Shown one piece after another: positions 1 to 12,301 of a stretch of 64,000 nt of DNA. Position numbers and translations under genes: made by a program. Position 1 is the first letter of the stretch; each line of letters begins with the position of its first letter. Origin of the DNA: Neoaliturus tenellus (Eukaryota > Arthropoda > Insecta > Hemiptera > Cicadellidae); NCBI GenBank assembly GCA_030545055.2, contig CM061533.1:189567459-189631458 (forward strand). Reading direction: 5' to 3'. Below the pieces are notes generated by a model. That model searched no databases. It saw only the letters and a program-made list of their open reading frames with translations, and was not told where the DNA came from.

Positions 1-518
1 GCTTGGATCTTAAAAGTTTGATTAGCCGATTATTTAAAATGACCCATATTTTTTATTCTCTCTCTATGACAGTTCCAGGAAAAATGCATCAAGAGCCCAG
101 TAGACAAAAAATTACTTTTATCAATTTCATTAAGCCTACACCATTATTATGCGAAAGTCGAGGCATGTAAACACCCCTAACCGTGTCGTCGGGCTTCATA
201 AACCCTGATATCGACTTTCATCGATGGCGTGAGGTGTGTAGCGTCACGTCACGTAGTCCACGATCACAGCCTAGACGCTACGTCACAAGTGGGCCATGCA
301 GCTTTCTGGACAACCTTTCATCTTCGTGTAAACAGCAAAAGTGCGCGTCCCGCACGTCCAGAAAACAAAGGGGAGTATGCAAACGGGAAAGTGTTGCTAA
401 CCGGGAGGGCGTGAGAAATGTGGGTCGTATTATTGGAAACTGGGCAGTGGGCAAATAAGAGAAAGTGATGACACGGCTGGAGTAACGGTGTGGTGGCCTA
501 GTTCGGCGCGCGGCACCG

Positions 519-530
519 CAGTCAGTCCGG
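519..530 (+). promoter_or_regulatory. Candidate initiator of the Spaetzle-like gene
   Basis: The GC-rich stretch 490-560 carries an arthropod-type initiator core TCAGT (A at about 524), some 40 bases before the ATG at 565. No TATA box is seen at the expected distance. This is inferred from position and motif only. Confidence 0.25.
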
Positions 531-564
531 TGCAGTAGGCCTGGGACGGAGCATGTAGCCTACC

Positions 565-603
565 ATGCCGCCCCTACCGACACTCACGCCACTCCCCCTT
601 CTG
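565..603 (+). CDS. Spaetzle-like gene, putative first coding exon (start of signal peptide)
   Basis: The ATG at 565 follows a GC-rich leader. It encodes MPPLPTLTPLPLL and is followed by a GTAATT donor at 604. Joining it in phase 0 to the exon at 5234, which begins LVLSLTAVPG, makes a textbook n-region plus hydrophobic core. This join is an inference: the exon is short, and the acceptor at 5233 has a GT-rich rather than a strong pyrimidine tract. Confidence 0.5.
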
Positions 604-3600
604 GTAATTACCGTCACATTAACTTGCATAATTAGTTACTGGATTAATTATCAGGAAGCTGTGTTTGTTCGGGTTCAGAATGACTATATTTCTGATTTCC
701 TTACTCCGACTTTTAGCAAACCTGAAATTGTTTTATTTTTTTTTTTTACTATTTTATACGTTGGTCATCTACTTACAATTTAAATATTAGGTTTATTTTA
801 TTAATAAGTCAAATTAGGGTCCTACATCGTTAGTATTTTGTTACCTTAAGGAAAAAAATTATAAATTATTTTGCTTTACCAAAACGGTTTTATGACGTAA
901 TTTTTAATATAGGCTACCCATTTTGTGATGAGTTTCTCTATAAATTTCTTAGATATTTAGCTTTTACTATAATAAACGCTGAATCGTTTTTAGAAGTATT
1001 ATTAACACCCACAAAACAAAGAAACGACTTTAGAACTTACCATCTTTGTCTGATAGAAAGAGGTCATTGTAATTACCTTACATGATTGTAAAAGAATACT
1101 CTTAAATGTTGGTAGTATAAAAATAAATGGCAATAAAATATAGTTATTCATAACATGACTTCGTTTAAGATGTATTTACCTTTTTGCTGAACTATTATTT
1201 TAATTGTAATTTGTTTCACTCATATCGAGGCTCTCGTTTCCAAACGCTAAATATTTTAACATGCTACTATGAACTTTACATTTTTAGACAACATTTAAAA
1301 TACAATGTACAACTAAAGTAATTAATTCAAAAATGAAATATAAAAACGCATTTTATGCTTATAATTATTACCTAAACGTACTTTAAAATTAGAAGATTAA
1401 AAAAATTTAAACGAAATCAATTATTGTGTCGTTTCATTTTTTTCTGTTTAAAGTCCGGAGATGATTTTGATGATGTGTGAATTTCAAAATTTTTTCAAGA
1501 TATTTCAGTAATTGCAAAAACTGAATATAAAGTATATGAAATTGCTATGTCAACTGTCCATGCAATAATTCAAGTTTAAGTCAATGTTGTAAAATGTATC
1601 ATATGACAACAATGTTTTCGAAAATTTCGCGCATCTCGCCATAAGCGCGATTGGTCGAAAGTTTGTCACTTCGGCTTGAGCGCCGTGGCCGGCGTCGCGT
1701 CGGCGGCGGAAACAAAAAGGTTGTGCAACGTCGGCACATTGTAGGCCTAATGGGGCTCGGCCACCGATGGCAGTGAAAGTGTTACTTATAAAAACTGTCA
1801 CTCTAGAGAGGGAGACTCTCACTGCGTGCTTTTCCCGGCGTGAGGTCCGCGGTCAAAGACCTCGCACCCACTGCTCCCCCCCCACCCACCGCACACCGCC
1901 ATAAACAACATCCAATACCGCAGCTGTTCTGTCCGGCCTGGTAGGATCAATTAGATCTTTATTGATACACTGAAATTTGATTGAATCGAATAAGACGCTA
2001 AAACAAAAGGTTAATAAAAAGCAATATTGAAGTTAAATGTACGGTATTAGTTGATTGTTTTAGCTAGGATTTTTTTTCAGAATACATATATCATTTTTAA
2101 TGGGTTTCCAAGATTGTTTGTTGTATGAAATATTTTCAATAGTCTAACAATATTATGAACTTTCATGTCTGTGAAAATTTGTTTCAATAAATACAGCAAA
2201 CATTGGTTTCAGTCCGAATAATTGTTTAAAATTATGTAAAGCTGCATCTTACCTGTTCCTGCTCAAATATAAATTAAAATCCTTTAAATTTAGCTGTTTA
2301 TATTTTTTTATAATCTGTTACTTCCTTAACAGTTTATAAGATGTCCATATTCTTATAAAGCCCCCTAGGCAATCAGACATTCCAAGTCCAAATAAGGGGA
2401 ACAAACGTTGTTTTATTTTGTATTTTTTTAAAACCAACCTTGTTTTATTCAATGAAATACCTGTGGCCATTAGTGATAATAATAGCTGGAAATTTATAAA
2501 TATTTAAGTGTTAATTGTAAAAGATTTTTGTGCTAGTCTTAACCATAGTGATATGCGATCATGATCACTGTATTATAACTGGTTGGGTAGCTGAGTGGTT
2601 ATAGAGCTCGCCTTAGAATTCAAAGGTTGCCAGTTCGATCCTGAGAACAGTTAGTTGCTTTTTAAAGTTTCGATACTGGACCCAGTTGCCATTTCTCATT
2701 GAGCTATTAATTAATTAATTAATTATGCTATCTAACAACTGGTCAAGACCGGTCTTTAGACCATTCCCCTTTATAAAATGCCTCAGGCTTAAAAAAAAAA
2801 AAAAACACCAAATTATAATAATAACTTTTATTCCGCTGACAATATTTAACATAGTATGGGAATGTACATAGTTTGGGGAATTAACGTAAGTCTCTTACTG
2901 TGGTTCACAATTTGAACATTCACATTTCCTAATTTTATTTCACTAAGTCTTTTCAATTATTTTTTCATAGTTTTTAATAATGTTTAAATTCAAGTTTAAA
3001 TAAGATAAAGACAATTTAAGATGAGGCGTTATGAGTCAGATGACTCGCCCCCACTTCTGCTAACTTCATCACTTAAGACTAAACTTTCTTTCATTTTCTA
3101 ATTACTTTGTGGATAACCTTCTCATCATTCTGAGGTAGGCAGTCAAATGTTGACTTCTTTTTTAAATTACACAGTACAAACAACACATTGCACATTAGGT
3201 ATAGTGACAGTCACATAAATGGCAATATCTCTATGGCACCTCTATGCCTTAAATAAATAAAAACCTGTTTTCATTATTATTTTATAAAAATTCCCGTTGG
3301 GTTATTAACAGTGGTTGGTGATCTAAGACAATGATGTCTTTGCTTTTACCGAGGTAGACTAACCACTTATTTTTAATGTACGAAGTTGTCTAAAATTAAA
3401 CTGAGACCAACTATTTGTTTAATTAGATTCCTTTTTTTAATAAAGTACTCAAGTATATTTGACTTTGATGTGCACAGAAAATTTATCACAAATTTCTGTG
3501 GCTTAATTTTACCTTCCCTTCCCATTGACAATTGATGTTTTTCTGACTCCCAAACTTTAGTCAAAATGTTGAAATATCCAGAATATCCTAGATAGGTTAA

Positions 3601-6600
3601 ATCACAAAAAAACACTGAAATGTGTAGAATTATTAAAAATACCATATTACCACCACTATGGTATTTTGCTTAGGTCCAAAGAAGAAAGAAACCCTGGATT
3701 CTTCCGTACCCCTAGCTGACCAATTTCTTGCTCCACATTATTTTTTAAAATTTACATTCTCTTATTACTTTTATTGAAAACTGGCTTACCTCTCATGTTT
3801 ACTACACCAATCTGAGAAGTTGTCCTTCAGGTGAGTTTGTTCGCGACGCTCACTCATTGTCAGGTTTAGCTTGTTTGCTACGCTCACTCGCTGCAAGTCA
3901 ATATTCACTAGTTTTTTATTACTCCAATCTTCCCTCAATACTGTAAATGATGAGAACAGCTGTTAACAGGAATTAATATTCCTAAGTGTAATCATATGTT
4001 CCAATACAAAAATGTTGCTTCCATATAAATAACATGGTAACTTTGAAGACATGTCAGGCGGAGCCCTATGGAGGAATTCGGATAAAAAGTATCCTGTTCT
4101 TCCTGACTCTAAAAGCTATCTCCCCAACAATATTCAACCAAACCGGTTCAGCTGTTCTTGAAATATATAGGTGTTGTAACTAACACAAATTTCTAACACG
4201 AATAGATATGAACTTCAACAATTTGATTTACCTACCGTACTCATCCAAGAAAACTGAAAGAATTACATCACAACTAGCAATAATTACAAGTTACAATTAC
4301 AAAGTCTTAAAAGAGAGAGAAATCTACTCCAATGATGGATTTGATGAGAATACTGTATTTAATTCTCTAGTTATCCACAACCCCCGACTATTGTAGCATT
4401 TTTCAGGATTGTACACAAGTTAACAACAATATTATTTTTGGTATGATACATGTTCAAGCAGAATTTTTATTTTATAGCATATAAGATGTTAAGGATCCAC
4501 ATCTCCTCAAAATTTAAACAAAATACTTATACTTCAGAAGAAAGCCTTGAGAATAATACTAAATTTGAAATATACTGAATCTGTAAAGAAATATTTTGCT
4601 GTGATGGAAATTTTGACTGTATTTGGATTATATTTTTTGAGACGATTAAATACACAAAAGAACTAATTACTCAAAATTAAGAATTTAAATCATAATCACT
4701 ACACTAGAAATAATAAGTATTCTACAACAAACCACCATAATTTAAATTTTTATAATAAAATTCCAAGTTACATAAGTGTTAATTTTATCTAAAACTTACC
4801 AAACTATATAAAATTAGAAGTAAATAAGAAGAGTTTTTACCAAAAGCTGAAAGAATATCTAATTTCAAAAAATCCCTTTATTCAAAAAATTACCATAGTG
4901 TTTAGTTATGTTAATTAGGTTATGTATTATACACCTTAAAAACATACAGTTGTATGTCGGTGTTTAAAATAAATAAATAACTAGCTATCTTTGTAGCTCT
5001 AGGGTGCTGATTTTGTTGTCAAATGTAACATTTTAATGTTACAATTTATGTTAAACTGCAATTATTGCCATCATTACATTGTTGTAAACTTGTGTTAAAT
5101 AATGGAAAATGCTAATGCTACGATAGTCAGGAGTTATGGTTGACTAGAAAATTTAATAGTCCATCATCCAATAAAATCCATCATCGGAGTGGATTTCCCT
5201 GACTGCACCCCCAGTGACTGTATGTGTGTGAAGCTAGTGCTGAGCCTGACGGCGGTGCCAGGCAGTGGCTACGACGCCGGCTACACCACGTGCGCCAAGC
5301 CGTTCCGCTCGTCCAAGAGCCGCAGTGAGATCCCCTGCGACTTCCGTACCCAGAACTGGTGCACCATCCCCGGCACTGCCTACCCCTGGTGAGCTGACTC
5401 AGCCACATTTGGCCTTTTGTGTATTTAACGGCTTTTACTTTTAAGGATAAAGAAAGATGCAGGTTTACAATCGTAGACCCAGTATTTATTTTAAAGACTT
5501 AAAATCTAAAAGAGCCTGTATAGTATGTACAGTTGATTTCACTATCAATTTGTAAGGAGACCCTAAAGTTTTGAGACACATGATTCATAATTAAAAATCA
5601 CGACAAAACTAGGCACCATGAAATTGCGAGCTTGGAAATTTAAACAGCTCTGGAAGCTGATTTACATTAGTCTTACCTAGAAATGTTGTCGGTTTTGTTT
5701 TGTTTTCATTTTTTCGTACTTTTGCAGTAATTAATAACAGATGCCAAACAGCTGGATGAGTCGACACAAATCGGCAACACCGTTTTAAGTTCAGGCTCGC
5801 ATTTTTGTGACGCCTGCTATAGTAGCATTTGCATTAAATTTTCTGTCTTTATTGAACTTAAGGGTGCTAGCTGTGTGGCCATAAAACATTCGGCATTTTT
5901 CACCTGTAATTGTTTCAACACGTTTGTGGTTAAGCAGTTTTTGAAGACCTGTCCCTCTCATCCTGAGATAAACAAATTTTATAACTAAATTTTTATGAAG
6001 TGATGCTACTGGTACACTTTGAAATACTTTTATTTTTGTTTCCAGTTGTAAAAAATTACGACAGCTTCTTTGGATACATTTGTAGCCACTAGCACTGTCG
6101 AAGTGACTTAAAAATTGAGATTTATAAATATAAAAGGTATTATATTGTGTATATTAGTGTTGATGACTCTGGGTATGTTCGACTTTAAATATTTACTTAG
6201 GAAAAATTTTCAACGTTTTTACAAAATTATGAATGCATTATTGAAAGTTACTCCGAATCGTCAAGTTACGACATTTTATACACCTGGTTCCACAAAAACA
6301 AACTGCTAACACAAAATACCTGCTAAAACCACTAAAACCATACTAAAAACATGGACAAAATGTCAGGTAGTTACATCTGCATGCAAACAGACTCTTGACA
6401 GAGTCGTGGTTGCAAAATCAGCTACAGCATCCAAGTTGCAGTTCTGTCCAGTGGGACCCACGTAAATAGGAAATAGCATATATATTTGTCTAGTGCTATG
6501 CTGATTTTCAAAGCCCTGGCTCTAAACCTAACTTTGAAATTATGCAATTTGTAAAGCAATAGGACAAGGCTACAGTAGCCATCTAGAATAGGATTGAAAC

Positions 6601-6695
6601 CCGCATGGCTACAATTGTATAAACGTAGCCGCGAACGTTTTAACCACCTTAATTAAGTATAAATGGAATTTAATAATTATATTTGTTACCTCTAT

Positions 6696-6735
<40 letters not shown>

Positions 6736-9700
6736 AAAGGCGCTTACATAAAGAGTGTTGCTATTTTATATTATGTGTAGCAATTTTTTAGTTAAGTATA
6801 TGACACTTAAATAATTAACATACACTAAAATTCATATCATATAATTGACAAAATATTCTTGAAATTCAATCAATCAATCAAAAACAGTTTTATTTTAATA
6901 TAGTTATACATCTTCACAAATATTCCACTGGTCAGCTTAACATAAAAGTAAGTAAACAGCCTAACGTAACCTACCTGACCACTAATAATAATGAAATTTT
7001 ATCTCACACAGGCCTGTGTGTGTGACAGAGTCGTAATTCTGATAATTATAATATTATTAATAAAAAAAATACATATCATTTATACTGTTTTACATTAAAT
7101 CGTCAGTGGATGATTAAAACTATTTATTAGGTGAACCAATTTCCTTTATTTTTCTTGAGACAAATAAAATGCAATACTAATTTTATTACATTTAAAAATG
7201 TAATACTATTTTAAATTAATAACAACATTCAAAAAATATTTTATTGGTCACAAAAACCACTCATGGAAAAGTTACTAAAATATTTGCTCCAACGCAGGAG
7301 AGCAGTGCGGAGGTTCGTCTATGAAAACCACGGGCTCATGAGACGAATGTATGGAGATGAACGTCACATCTCAGTACTGCGGTCGGAAATAGAATCCAAT
7401 GATGTCGAGTACCAAAGTGAGAGCGGATGGTCATTCCACGATGGTATATTGAAAAACTACCACCCGAGGAAGAGTTCATCTGCTCCCCCCACGACAACAA
7501 CCACGACGACAACTACTCCCGAGCCCAGCACCCGGTCGACGACCACAGAGCCTGTCACGGAAAACAGCAACGCTACCGACGATCCATATACGCTGTCGTC
7601 GAGCGAGGTCACGACTGAGCCAAACGTGGAGACTACGGCGGACTACGAGGCCACCACCCTCAACGGAACGGAGGGAGAGCAGAAGTCCCAGCCGCAGCCT
7701 CAGCTGTTTGAGAAGGACCAGACCACGACCGAGGAAACTCAGCTGTACAAGCTGCGAGGAGTGTGAGTGTGCGGTCTGGGTTAAAGCGGTGTTGAAATAA
7801 AACGCAGTTTTATGATTAAGGGGGAAAAGTGGGCCTTCAAGTACACACTCGTTCATCTAACTCAAAAAAAATAAAAATCCATTTCATCCAAAACTTTTAA
7901 ACATCAAATATTAATTTTAGCCCCATAAATCCATATTAATTATTACGCCTACAGGGGGGACAGGAAATAAACTTTCGCTTAAGTCTCACGGCTGTATCTG
8001 CGCTTGGAACGGCAATAATATGCCTTTCTATTGGTTGTACCAGTTTTGTATATACAGTAATTTACTGTAACATGTTAAATATATTAGTATGCACATTGTG
8101 TTGTATTTGACATAAAGGATTCGATCCTTCATGTCTGGCAATTTTCTCACTTATGTAAGTTTACTGTTATATAACAAGTTTCTATACCTTAGTATCAGAA
8201 TATCACTCTTAATAGCTCAAAAGTAAATATAACCATCCTTGGTTGCCGTATTAATAAAAACGATGATTCACGGCCAACTCTGCTCCATACAAATTCTTTT
8301 ACATCTTTATTGGTTCTAAAGAACGAGAGTGTACTGTGCTTACAAAAGTAATTCTTTCATTTGTGAGTTACTGAGTTCTTATTTAGATTATCCTGACTAT
8401 AGCCTTACCATAAGTAAAAATCACAAACAAAAAATATTAACTTGATATAAAAATGTACATTTACATGACTTATATAATTTAAAGATTTAAGTTTTAAGGC
8501 TAGAAATACTATCGTGTTTTCAATTTTATAAAAGACAGAATTAAATTTTATGATGCTTCTTTATTTTCCAGCCATAATTTTAGGGTTAAAAATATACCAG
8601 TAGCCATATCAATGCATTCTTAAGCAATGAAAAATGTTAAATTATATTAGCTTTTACAAGACAAATTTAACAGTAAAATATAACACACCATATAATTTAA
8701 TATTTTAATTACTCCTTAGATTGTATGTATTTGAAAAGCTACATGCTTAGTAACAGGAGTGTTAATGCATCTACCATTGTAAATTAGTGGAACATGTTTT
8801 AATGAGATTAAATGTAACATTATTTGCAGGAATGCGTGCCCAGTGAAGGAAGAAGTCGTAGCACCTTTCTGGGCCAACAACACGAGAGGAGAGGTTCTGG
8901 CATTGCTCAACTTGTATCCCTTTGAGCAGTACGTTCACTGGGAGCGGTGTACGTAAGTATTGAGCCCATCTTCATTTGGCTTACAAATGAACTTATCACC
9001 ACCTAATTGATTGATTCAAGGACACTCGATTACCAAAGATTACCTATGGTAAAGTAACATTCACTTTCAAACACATTTGCACATTGGGATGGTGAGAGAA
9101 TAGATTGCTACCTTACACAATGTAACAAACAATGACTGCTCTTTTAACCAAATGTACAGCCAGCAATGTATAAACAACAAATCCCATATTATTAATTTAG
9201 TTTTTATTTCTAAAAGGTATCAATCCCTCCCTTATTCACCAAGTATCTCATTAGCGGAGGGTCACTGCACCATGGCTGTGCATGGCAAGTTAAGGTCATC
9301 ATGGGATGGGTCAGTGCTACGTGCGTTGATATCTTGTTGGACTGCATGACTGAGTTGGTCAGTTCTTGCTTTACTTAATTTTATTACCCTTTTGTTAATA
9401 CTGTGCTTATTATGAACAATCATATCTTAGTAAGGGACTTGCCTTAAACTAAAACAGTGCAGGCAGGCTATTTTTATGTTATGTCGAACAGGAATGTTAT
9501 ATTGATAGTTCCACAAATCCACCAACCTATAATCATCACAATATAACCTCACCTAACAGCCACAACTCGATATATCACGTATATATCTAGGAACTCGATA
9601 TATATCGAAATATCATACTAAAAAGTACCTCTTCTCTTTCACCAAGCCTTAGTTTGTGATTTCCTGTTTCCGTGTGTCCCAGGTTTGAGAACAAGCAGAT

Positions 9701-9920
9701 GTTCTGCAGGCAGGGTTGCCGCTGCGAGCAGCAGTACCGGCTGCATCGTCTCCTCGCGTACGATCCCAACAACGACTGCCGCGGAATATTCTCCGACTGG
9801 TTCAAATTCCCTTCATGTTGCGTTTGCCGCTGTTACGACCTCCCGAGCGAACTGAGACTCACCTCGAGAAGTCCTCGTTTCTCAAAGCCGGCCCAAGAAG
9901 ATTACGATGACTCGAGATAG
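565..9920 (+). CDS. Spaetzle-family cystine-knot ligand, five coding exons (Spaetzle-3 / neurotrophin-like)
   Basis: Coding exons are 565-603, 5234-5388, 7298-7762, 8830-8952 and 9683-9920. Their lengths sum to 1020 nt (339 residues plus TAG) and all four junctions are GT-AG with agreeing phase. The product reads as a secreted pro-protein: a hydrophobic leader of about 22 residues, a conserved Cys-containing block, a Thr/Ser/Pro-rich linker with N-glycosylation sequons, and a C-terminal Cys-rich domain containing CRQGCRCEQQYRLHR and SCCVCRCYD, typical of the Spaetzle/neurotrophin knot. Members of this family are cleaved extracellularly and signal through Toll receptors. The closest subgroup looks like Spaetzle-3 or NT1, but I cannot rank them without a search. 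The last three exons are secure. The first exon is inferred from phase and from the leader peptide it creates. The gene converges on PIF1. No other candidate 5' exon was recognised in the window. Confidence 0.85.
1640..1870. promoter_or_regulatory. GC-rich island with a TATA-like box
   Basis: This CpG-rich patch lies within the first intron of the Spaetzle-like gene. It holds TATAAAA at 1787-1793 and a TCACTG initiator-like motif about 34 bases downstream. It could be an alternative promoter, an enhancer or an unrelated GC-rich relic. No reading frame here looks coding. Confidence 0.25.
2581..2805 (+). mobile_element. tRNA-derived SINE
   Basis: The element has a Pol III box A-like TAGCTGAGTGGTTA at 2588-2601 and a box B AGTTCGATCC at 2632-2641. 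It has an unrelated body with a (TTAA)-rich stretch and ends in a 15-base poly(A) tail. The head is not a functional tRNA: no cloverleaf continues after box B. Confidence 0.75.
3835..4195 (+). repeat. Dispersed repeat S, copy 1
   Basis: This copy is homologous in inverted orientation to 17740-18050. Shared landmarks are the phrase GGCGGAGCCCTATG (reverse complement CATAGGGCTCCGCC), the tract ATGATTACA, and a direct motif pair around TTCGC(T/G)ACGCTCACTC. The class is unknown and no reading frame is present. Confidence 0.6.
4490..4980 (+). mobile_element. Decayed 5'-truncated non-LTR retrotransposon fragment
   Basis: Broken + strand frames read LQKKALRIILNL, then YTESVKKYFAVMEILTVFGL, then remnants of YNTR and NKIP. 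This is the usual C-terminal region of jockey/CR1-type LINE reverse transcriptase proteins. It ends in an (AAAT)n tail near 4970. It is full of stops and not functional. Confidence 0.6.
5234..5388 (+). CDS. Spaetzle-like gene, exon 2 (end of leader and N-terminal conserved block)
   Basis: This exon encodes GSGYDAGYTTCAKPF and EIPCDFRTQNWCTIPGTAYP and ends with a strong GTGAGC donor at 5389. It is a GC-rich coding island in AT-rich intron. Codon phase 2 at its end is completed by exon 3 to give Trp. The acceptor could instead be the AG at 5213-5214, which would need a different upstream exon phase. Confidence 0.8.
5389..7297 (+). other. Spaetzle-like intron 2
   Basis: GT-AG intron, AT-rich, with the TC microsatellite at 6701-6732. 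I see no coding or structured element in the rest. Confidence 0.7.
6701..6732. repeat. (TC)n microsatellite
   Basis: About 16 uninterrupted TC units within intron 2 of the Spaetzle-like gene. Confidence 0.95.
7298..7762 (+). CDS. Spaetzle-like gene, exon 3 (conserved block and mucin-like linker)
   Basis: The acceptor CAACGCAG ends at 7297 and the donor GTGAGT starts at 7763. The exon begins RAVRRFVYENHGLMRRMYGD, a conserved pro-domain segment. It then runs into a low-complexity stretch rich in Thr, Ser, Pro and Glu with a run of nine Thr and likely N-glycosylation sites (NAT, NGT). The linker probably separates the pro-domain from the ligand. The reading frame also runs upstream of 7298, but the splice phase fixes the start. 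Confidence 0.85.
7763..8829 (+). other. Spaetzle-like intron 3
   Basis: GT-AG intron of about 1.07 kb with nothing recognisable in it. Confidence 0.7.
8830..8952 (+). CDS. Spaetzle-like gene, exon 4 (start of cystine-knot region)
   Basis: The acceptor TATTTGCAG precedes 8830 and the donor GTAAGT starts at 8953. The exon encodes NACPVKEEVVAPFWANNTRG and LNLYPFEQYVHWERC. This contains the first two knot cysteines and a possible glycosylation site (NNT). The spacing matches the N-terminal half of a Spaetzle cystine-knot domain. Confidence 0.88.
8953..9682 (+). other. Spaetzle-like intron 4
   Basis: GT-AG intron of 730 bases, AT-rich, with no recognisable feature. Confidence 0.7.
9683..9920 (+). 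CDS. Spaetzle-like gene, last exon (C-terminal cystine knot and stop)
   Basis: The acceptor GTGTGTCCCAG precedes 9683. The exon encodes FENKQMFCRQGCRCEQQYRL and SDWFKFPSCCVCRCYDLP, then an Asp/Ser-rich tail ending at TAG 9918-9920. The clustered cysteines complete the knot. A candidate poly(A) signal AATAAA lies at 10215-10220. Confidence 0.9.
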
Positions 9921-10584
9921 TGTCTACTCGAGGTCCACAGAATTGTTGAATTGTGATAATTTTTGGTGTTAAACGATCTTTGCTTTGCTTAGTTTTAAGT
10001 TTTTTAGTGGCTCATTTTGATACATAATGTTCAGACATATGTACAAAAACCAACAATCTGAAGACTGATGATTTCATAGAGTTAAGTTTTATGTAATTAA
10101 AAGTAGTATCTCCAATCATTGTTTGTGCATTAAAATTCATTAAAACACTATTCTGTGTAAGAATGACTAAAATATAAAAGTTATAATATAAATATGACAA
10201 AATAATAACAATTAAATAAAGTAAAAAAAGGAAGAAACATATTCTAAAGCATTATTTATGCAATTCAAAACAAATTTTCAAAAAACTTATTAATGATTTT
10301 ATTTGGGTTTTTTTCTGTTCTAACAAATATCTAAATTTCTAATTATGACTCCACAGTAAAATGTATTTAATCATATAAAATAACTAAACTTTTCTAGTTT
10401 AAGGTGAATCAATATTTACTTAGCTTTGATTATTACCAATATTAAAAGTAATAATTCAAAAACTTCTTTATTCCTATATTGAATAAAAAAATGCACATTT
10501 AAAAAGGAATTTAATAAAAGTTAAAGAAAATTGTGACTTCTTAGACTCTCATAAAAATATTTTTTAAATTAGTACAAAAACATA
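9921..10584 (+). other. 3' UTR and spacer after the Spaetzle-like gene
   Basis: AT-rich with no coding potential. A candidate AATAAA lies at 10215-10220, about 300 bases after the stop. Confidence 0.4.
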
Positions 10585-11022
10585 CAGTAAGATCCCACAA
10601 ACTCAACTCTTGACACCTCAATACTCCGGGTCCGAAAACTCGCCACCTCTGTAGGCGCTTAAAATGTCTGCATAATGTGTTAGTAATCAACTGTGATGTT
10701 TTTTTTATTGATTTTTTTTTTGTTGTTGTTAACATCAATGTGAGAAGGTGAAGGAACAGACTAAAGGCAGTCCTTGGACAGGATTTTGTCGCATTACGTT
10801 ATGAATTTCGACAGCTGACATTACAATTTTCATCAGTTTTTTCCACACTTACCATGGTACTGCTAACAACCATTTTTCCACAGTCCAATCATAATTGAAA
10901 GCGAATATTAGACATTCTGAACGAGTAAACGGCAAGAGTAAAATCAACTCCAGAATACTTTACTTTCACCAAATTTCACATTGCCTTAGTCCAATTTGCA
11001 TGTAGTTTGTGGGATGTAACTG
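10585..11022. mobile_element. MITE, pogo/Tigger-like, TA target duplication
   Basis: Inverted ends CAGTAAGATCCCACAAACT and CAGTTACATCCCACAAACT (right end reverse-complemented) are flanked by TA on both sides. The 438-bp interior has no coding capacity. The end sequence and TA duplication suggest the pogo/Tc1 group. Confidence 0.65.
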
Positions 11023-11682
11023 TATTCTCCTTTTTGTGATTGTTAATATAGCTTTACTAAGTGGTACAACATACTGCAAACAGACACAATGTAAATTTTT
11101 GTTATTATGTACATGTGAAATTAACATTATTACTAACATCCCTGTAAATAAAAATTATCGAGAAGTTGCTGTAAAAATGTTTGTAAATGTGTATGTAGAT
11201 ATGTATGATGTTTTTATTTTTTGTAAAATATACTTGTTACAAATATCATTATTTTTATTTTTCTGTACCACAGTGAGTTTCATACTGTCTTAAATAGTAA
11301 TTAATAGTAACTTTTGTTTTATTTTTTCTTTATTGTAATTAATTATGCATTTTAACTACTTCTTGAGTAGGTGGCTCATCTGTGACAGTGTTACTTAATA
11401 AAATTAGTCAAATTTGTTACCAATGTTGAAGTCAATATAAAAATTCCATTATAAATCTCATAAAAAATCTCTGCCCCTCAGTTTTTACTGATATCACCAC
11501 CTGAGAGATCTGAAACCAGTGTCATTGTACCTTAAAAAAAATTGATTTCTATATAATAGCTGTTCATATATTTTCTTATTGGGGAAAATTTGAGACAACA
11601 TATTATTTACAGTGGCTAAACAGCAGTGATATGTGAGGGGCAGAGATCTTTGGCAATACCTATATCATTGAAATTAATTTAG

Positions 11683-12016
11683 TAGAACGTCGATAATTCG
11701 GACATCAAAAATCCAGACCAAAATCACAGAGTCAAAATCGCATACAGTCTGAGAATGCGCTATGCTCTTTACTGGAAAATAAGCGATGGGGGAATAGTGC
11801 GTTATAAGGAATAGAGGAGTGGTCATAAAAGGGGGAGGGGACATGTTCAAGGTCACACAGCCAATTCTACACCCTGCTTTATGGTAACGGTCCCGCCACT
11901 GCCGCTCCTCGCTAAGTCGCGTCAAGTCTACTGACCTTAACAGTACTCTGTGCGTGCATTATAACGCAAAAGCTACATTTCTGCGTTCCAAATTAATTCA
12001 GATTATGGACGTTCTT
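11683..12016. mobile_element. Probable MITE with pogo-like ends
   Basis: The left end AGAACGTCGATAATTCGGA faces the right end AGAACGTCCATAATCTGAA (reverse-complemented), 15 of 19 bases matching. The interior is non-coding and contains a short GC-rich tract. The boundaries are approximate. Confidence 0.5.
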
Positions 12017-12301
12017 TTGAAATTCCAACTCTTACAAAAATTAAAATGTATTTTTAAGGGCGTGGCTAAATAATAAGATATTTTATTATAAAATGATAAA
12101 AAGTTTTATTCATAAAAATACTTAGTATGAGATCAAGTAATGTCAGTCATTCTCAATAGTTAAGTCTGACTTGTTTACACATCATACACCCGTTCATAAC
12201 TAGAATTTACATATTTTGATAATATTAAAATTAAAATCTGTGATTTACCCACATTATAAAGTAGTCTTAAATTTACTTTAATTAAATAACATTTCAATTA
12301 A

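Larger units (their letters stand above)
604..5233 (+). other. Spaetzle-like intron 1
   Basis: This inferred intron is AT-rich with no convincing coding exon. It contains the GC-rich patch at 1640-1870, a SINE (2581-2805), a copy of repeat S (3835-4195) and a decayed LINE fragment (4490-4980). The rest shows nothing I can name. Confidence 0.45.

Noticed and set aside
183..458. 91-codon frame near the left edge
   Set aside because: Starts with GTG and shows no domain, homology or splice context.
565..783. 72-codon frame read straight through 603
   Set aside because: Only the first 13 codons plus a splice donor fit the gene model; the remainder is AT-rich intron.
1550..1822. 90-codon minus-strand frame
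   Set aside because: Lies across a GC-rich patch with no recognisable protein features.
2581..2660. Possible tRNA gene
   Set aside because: Box A and box B are present, but the sequence continues into a SINE body with a poly(A) tail and no cloverleaf closes.
5181..5408. 75-codon minus-strand frame rich in Trp/Ser/Arg
   Set aside because: Antisense of Spaetzle-like exon 2.
7476..7856. 126-codon minus-strand frame
   Set aside because: Shadow of Spaetzle-like exon 3; Leu/Arg-rich composition comes from the antisense of Thr/Pro codons.
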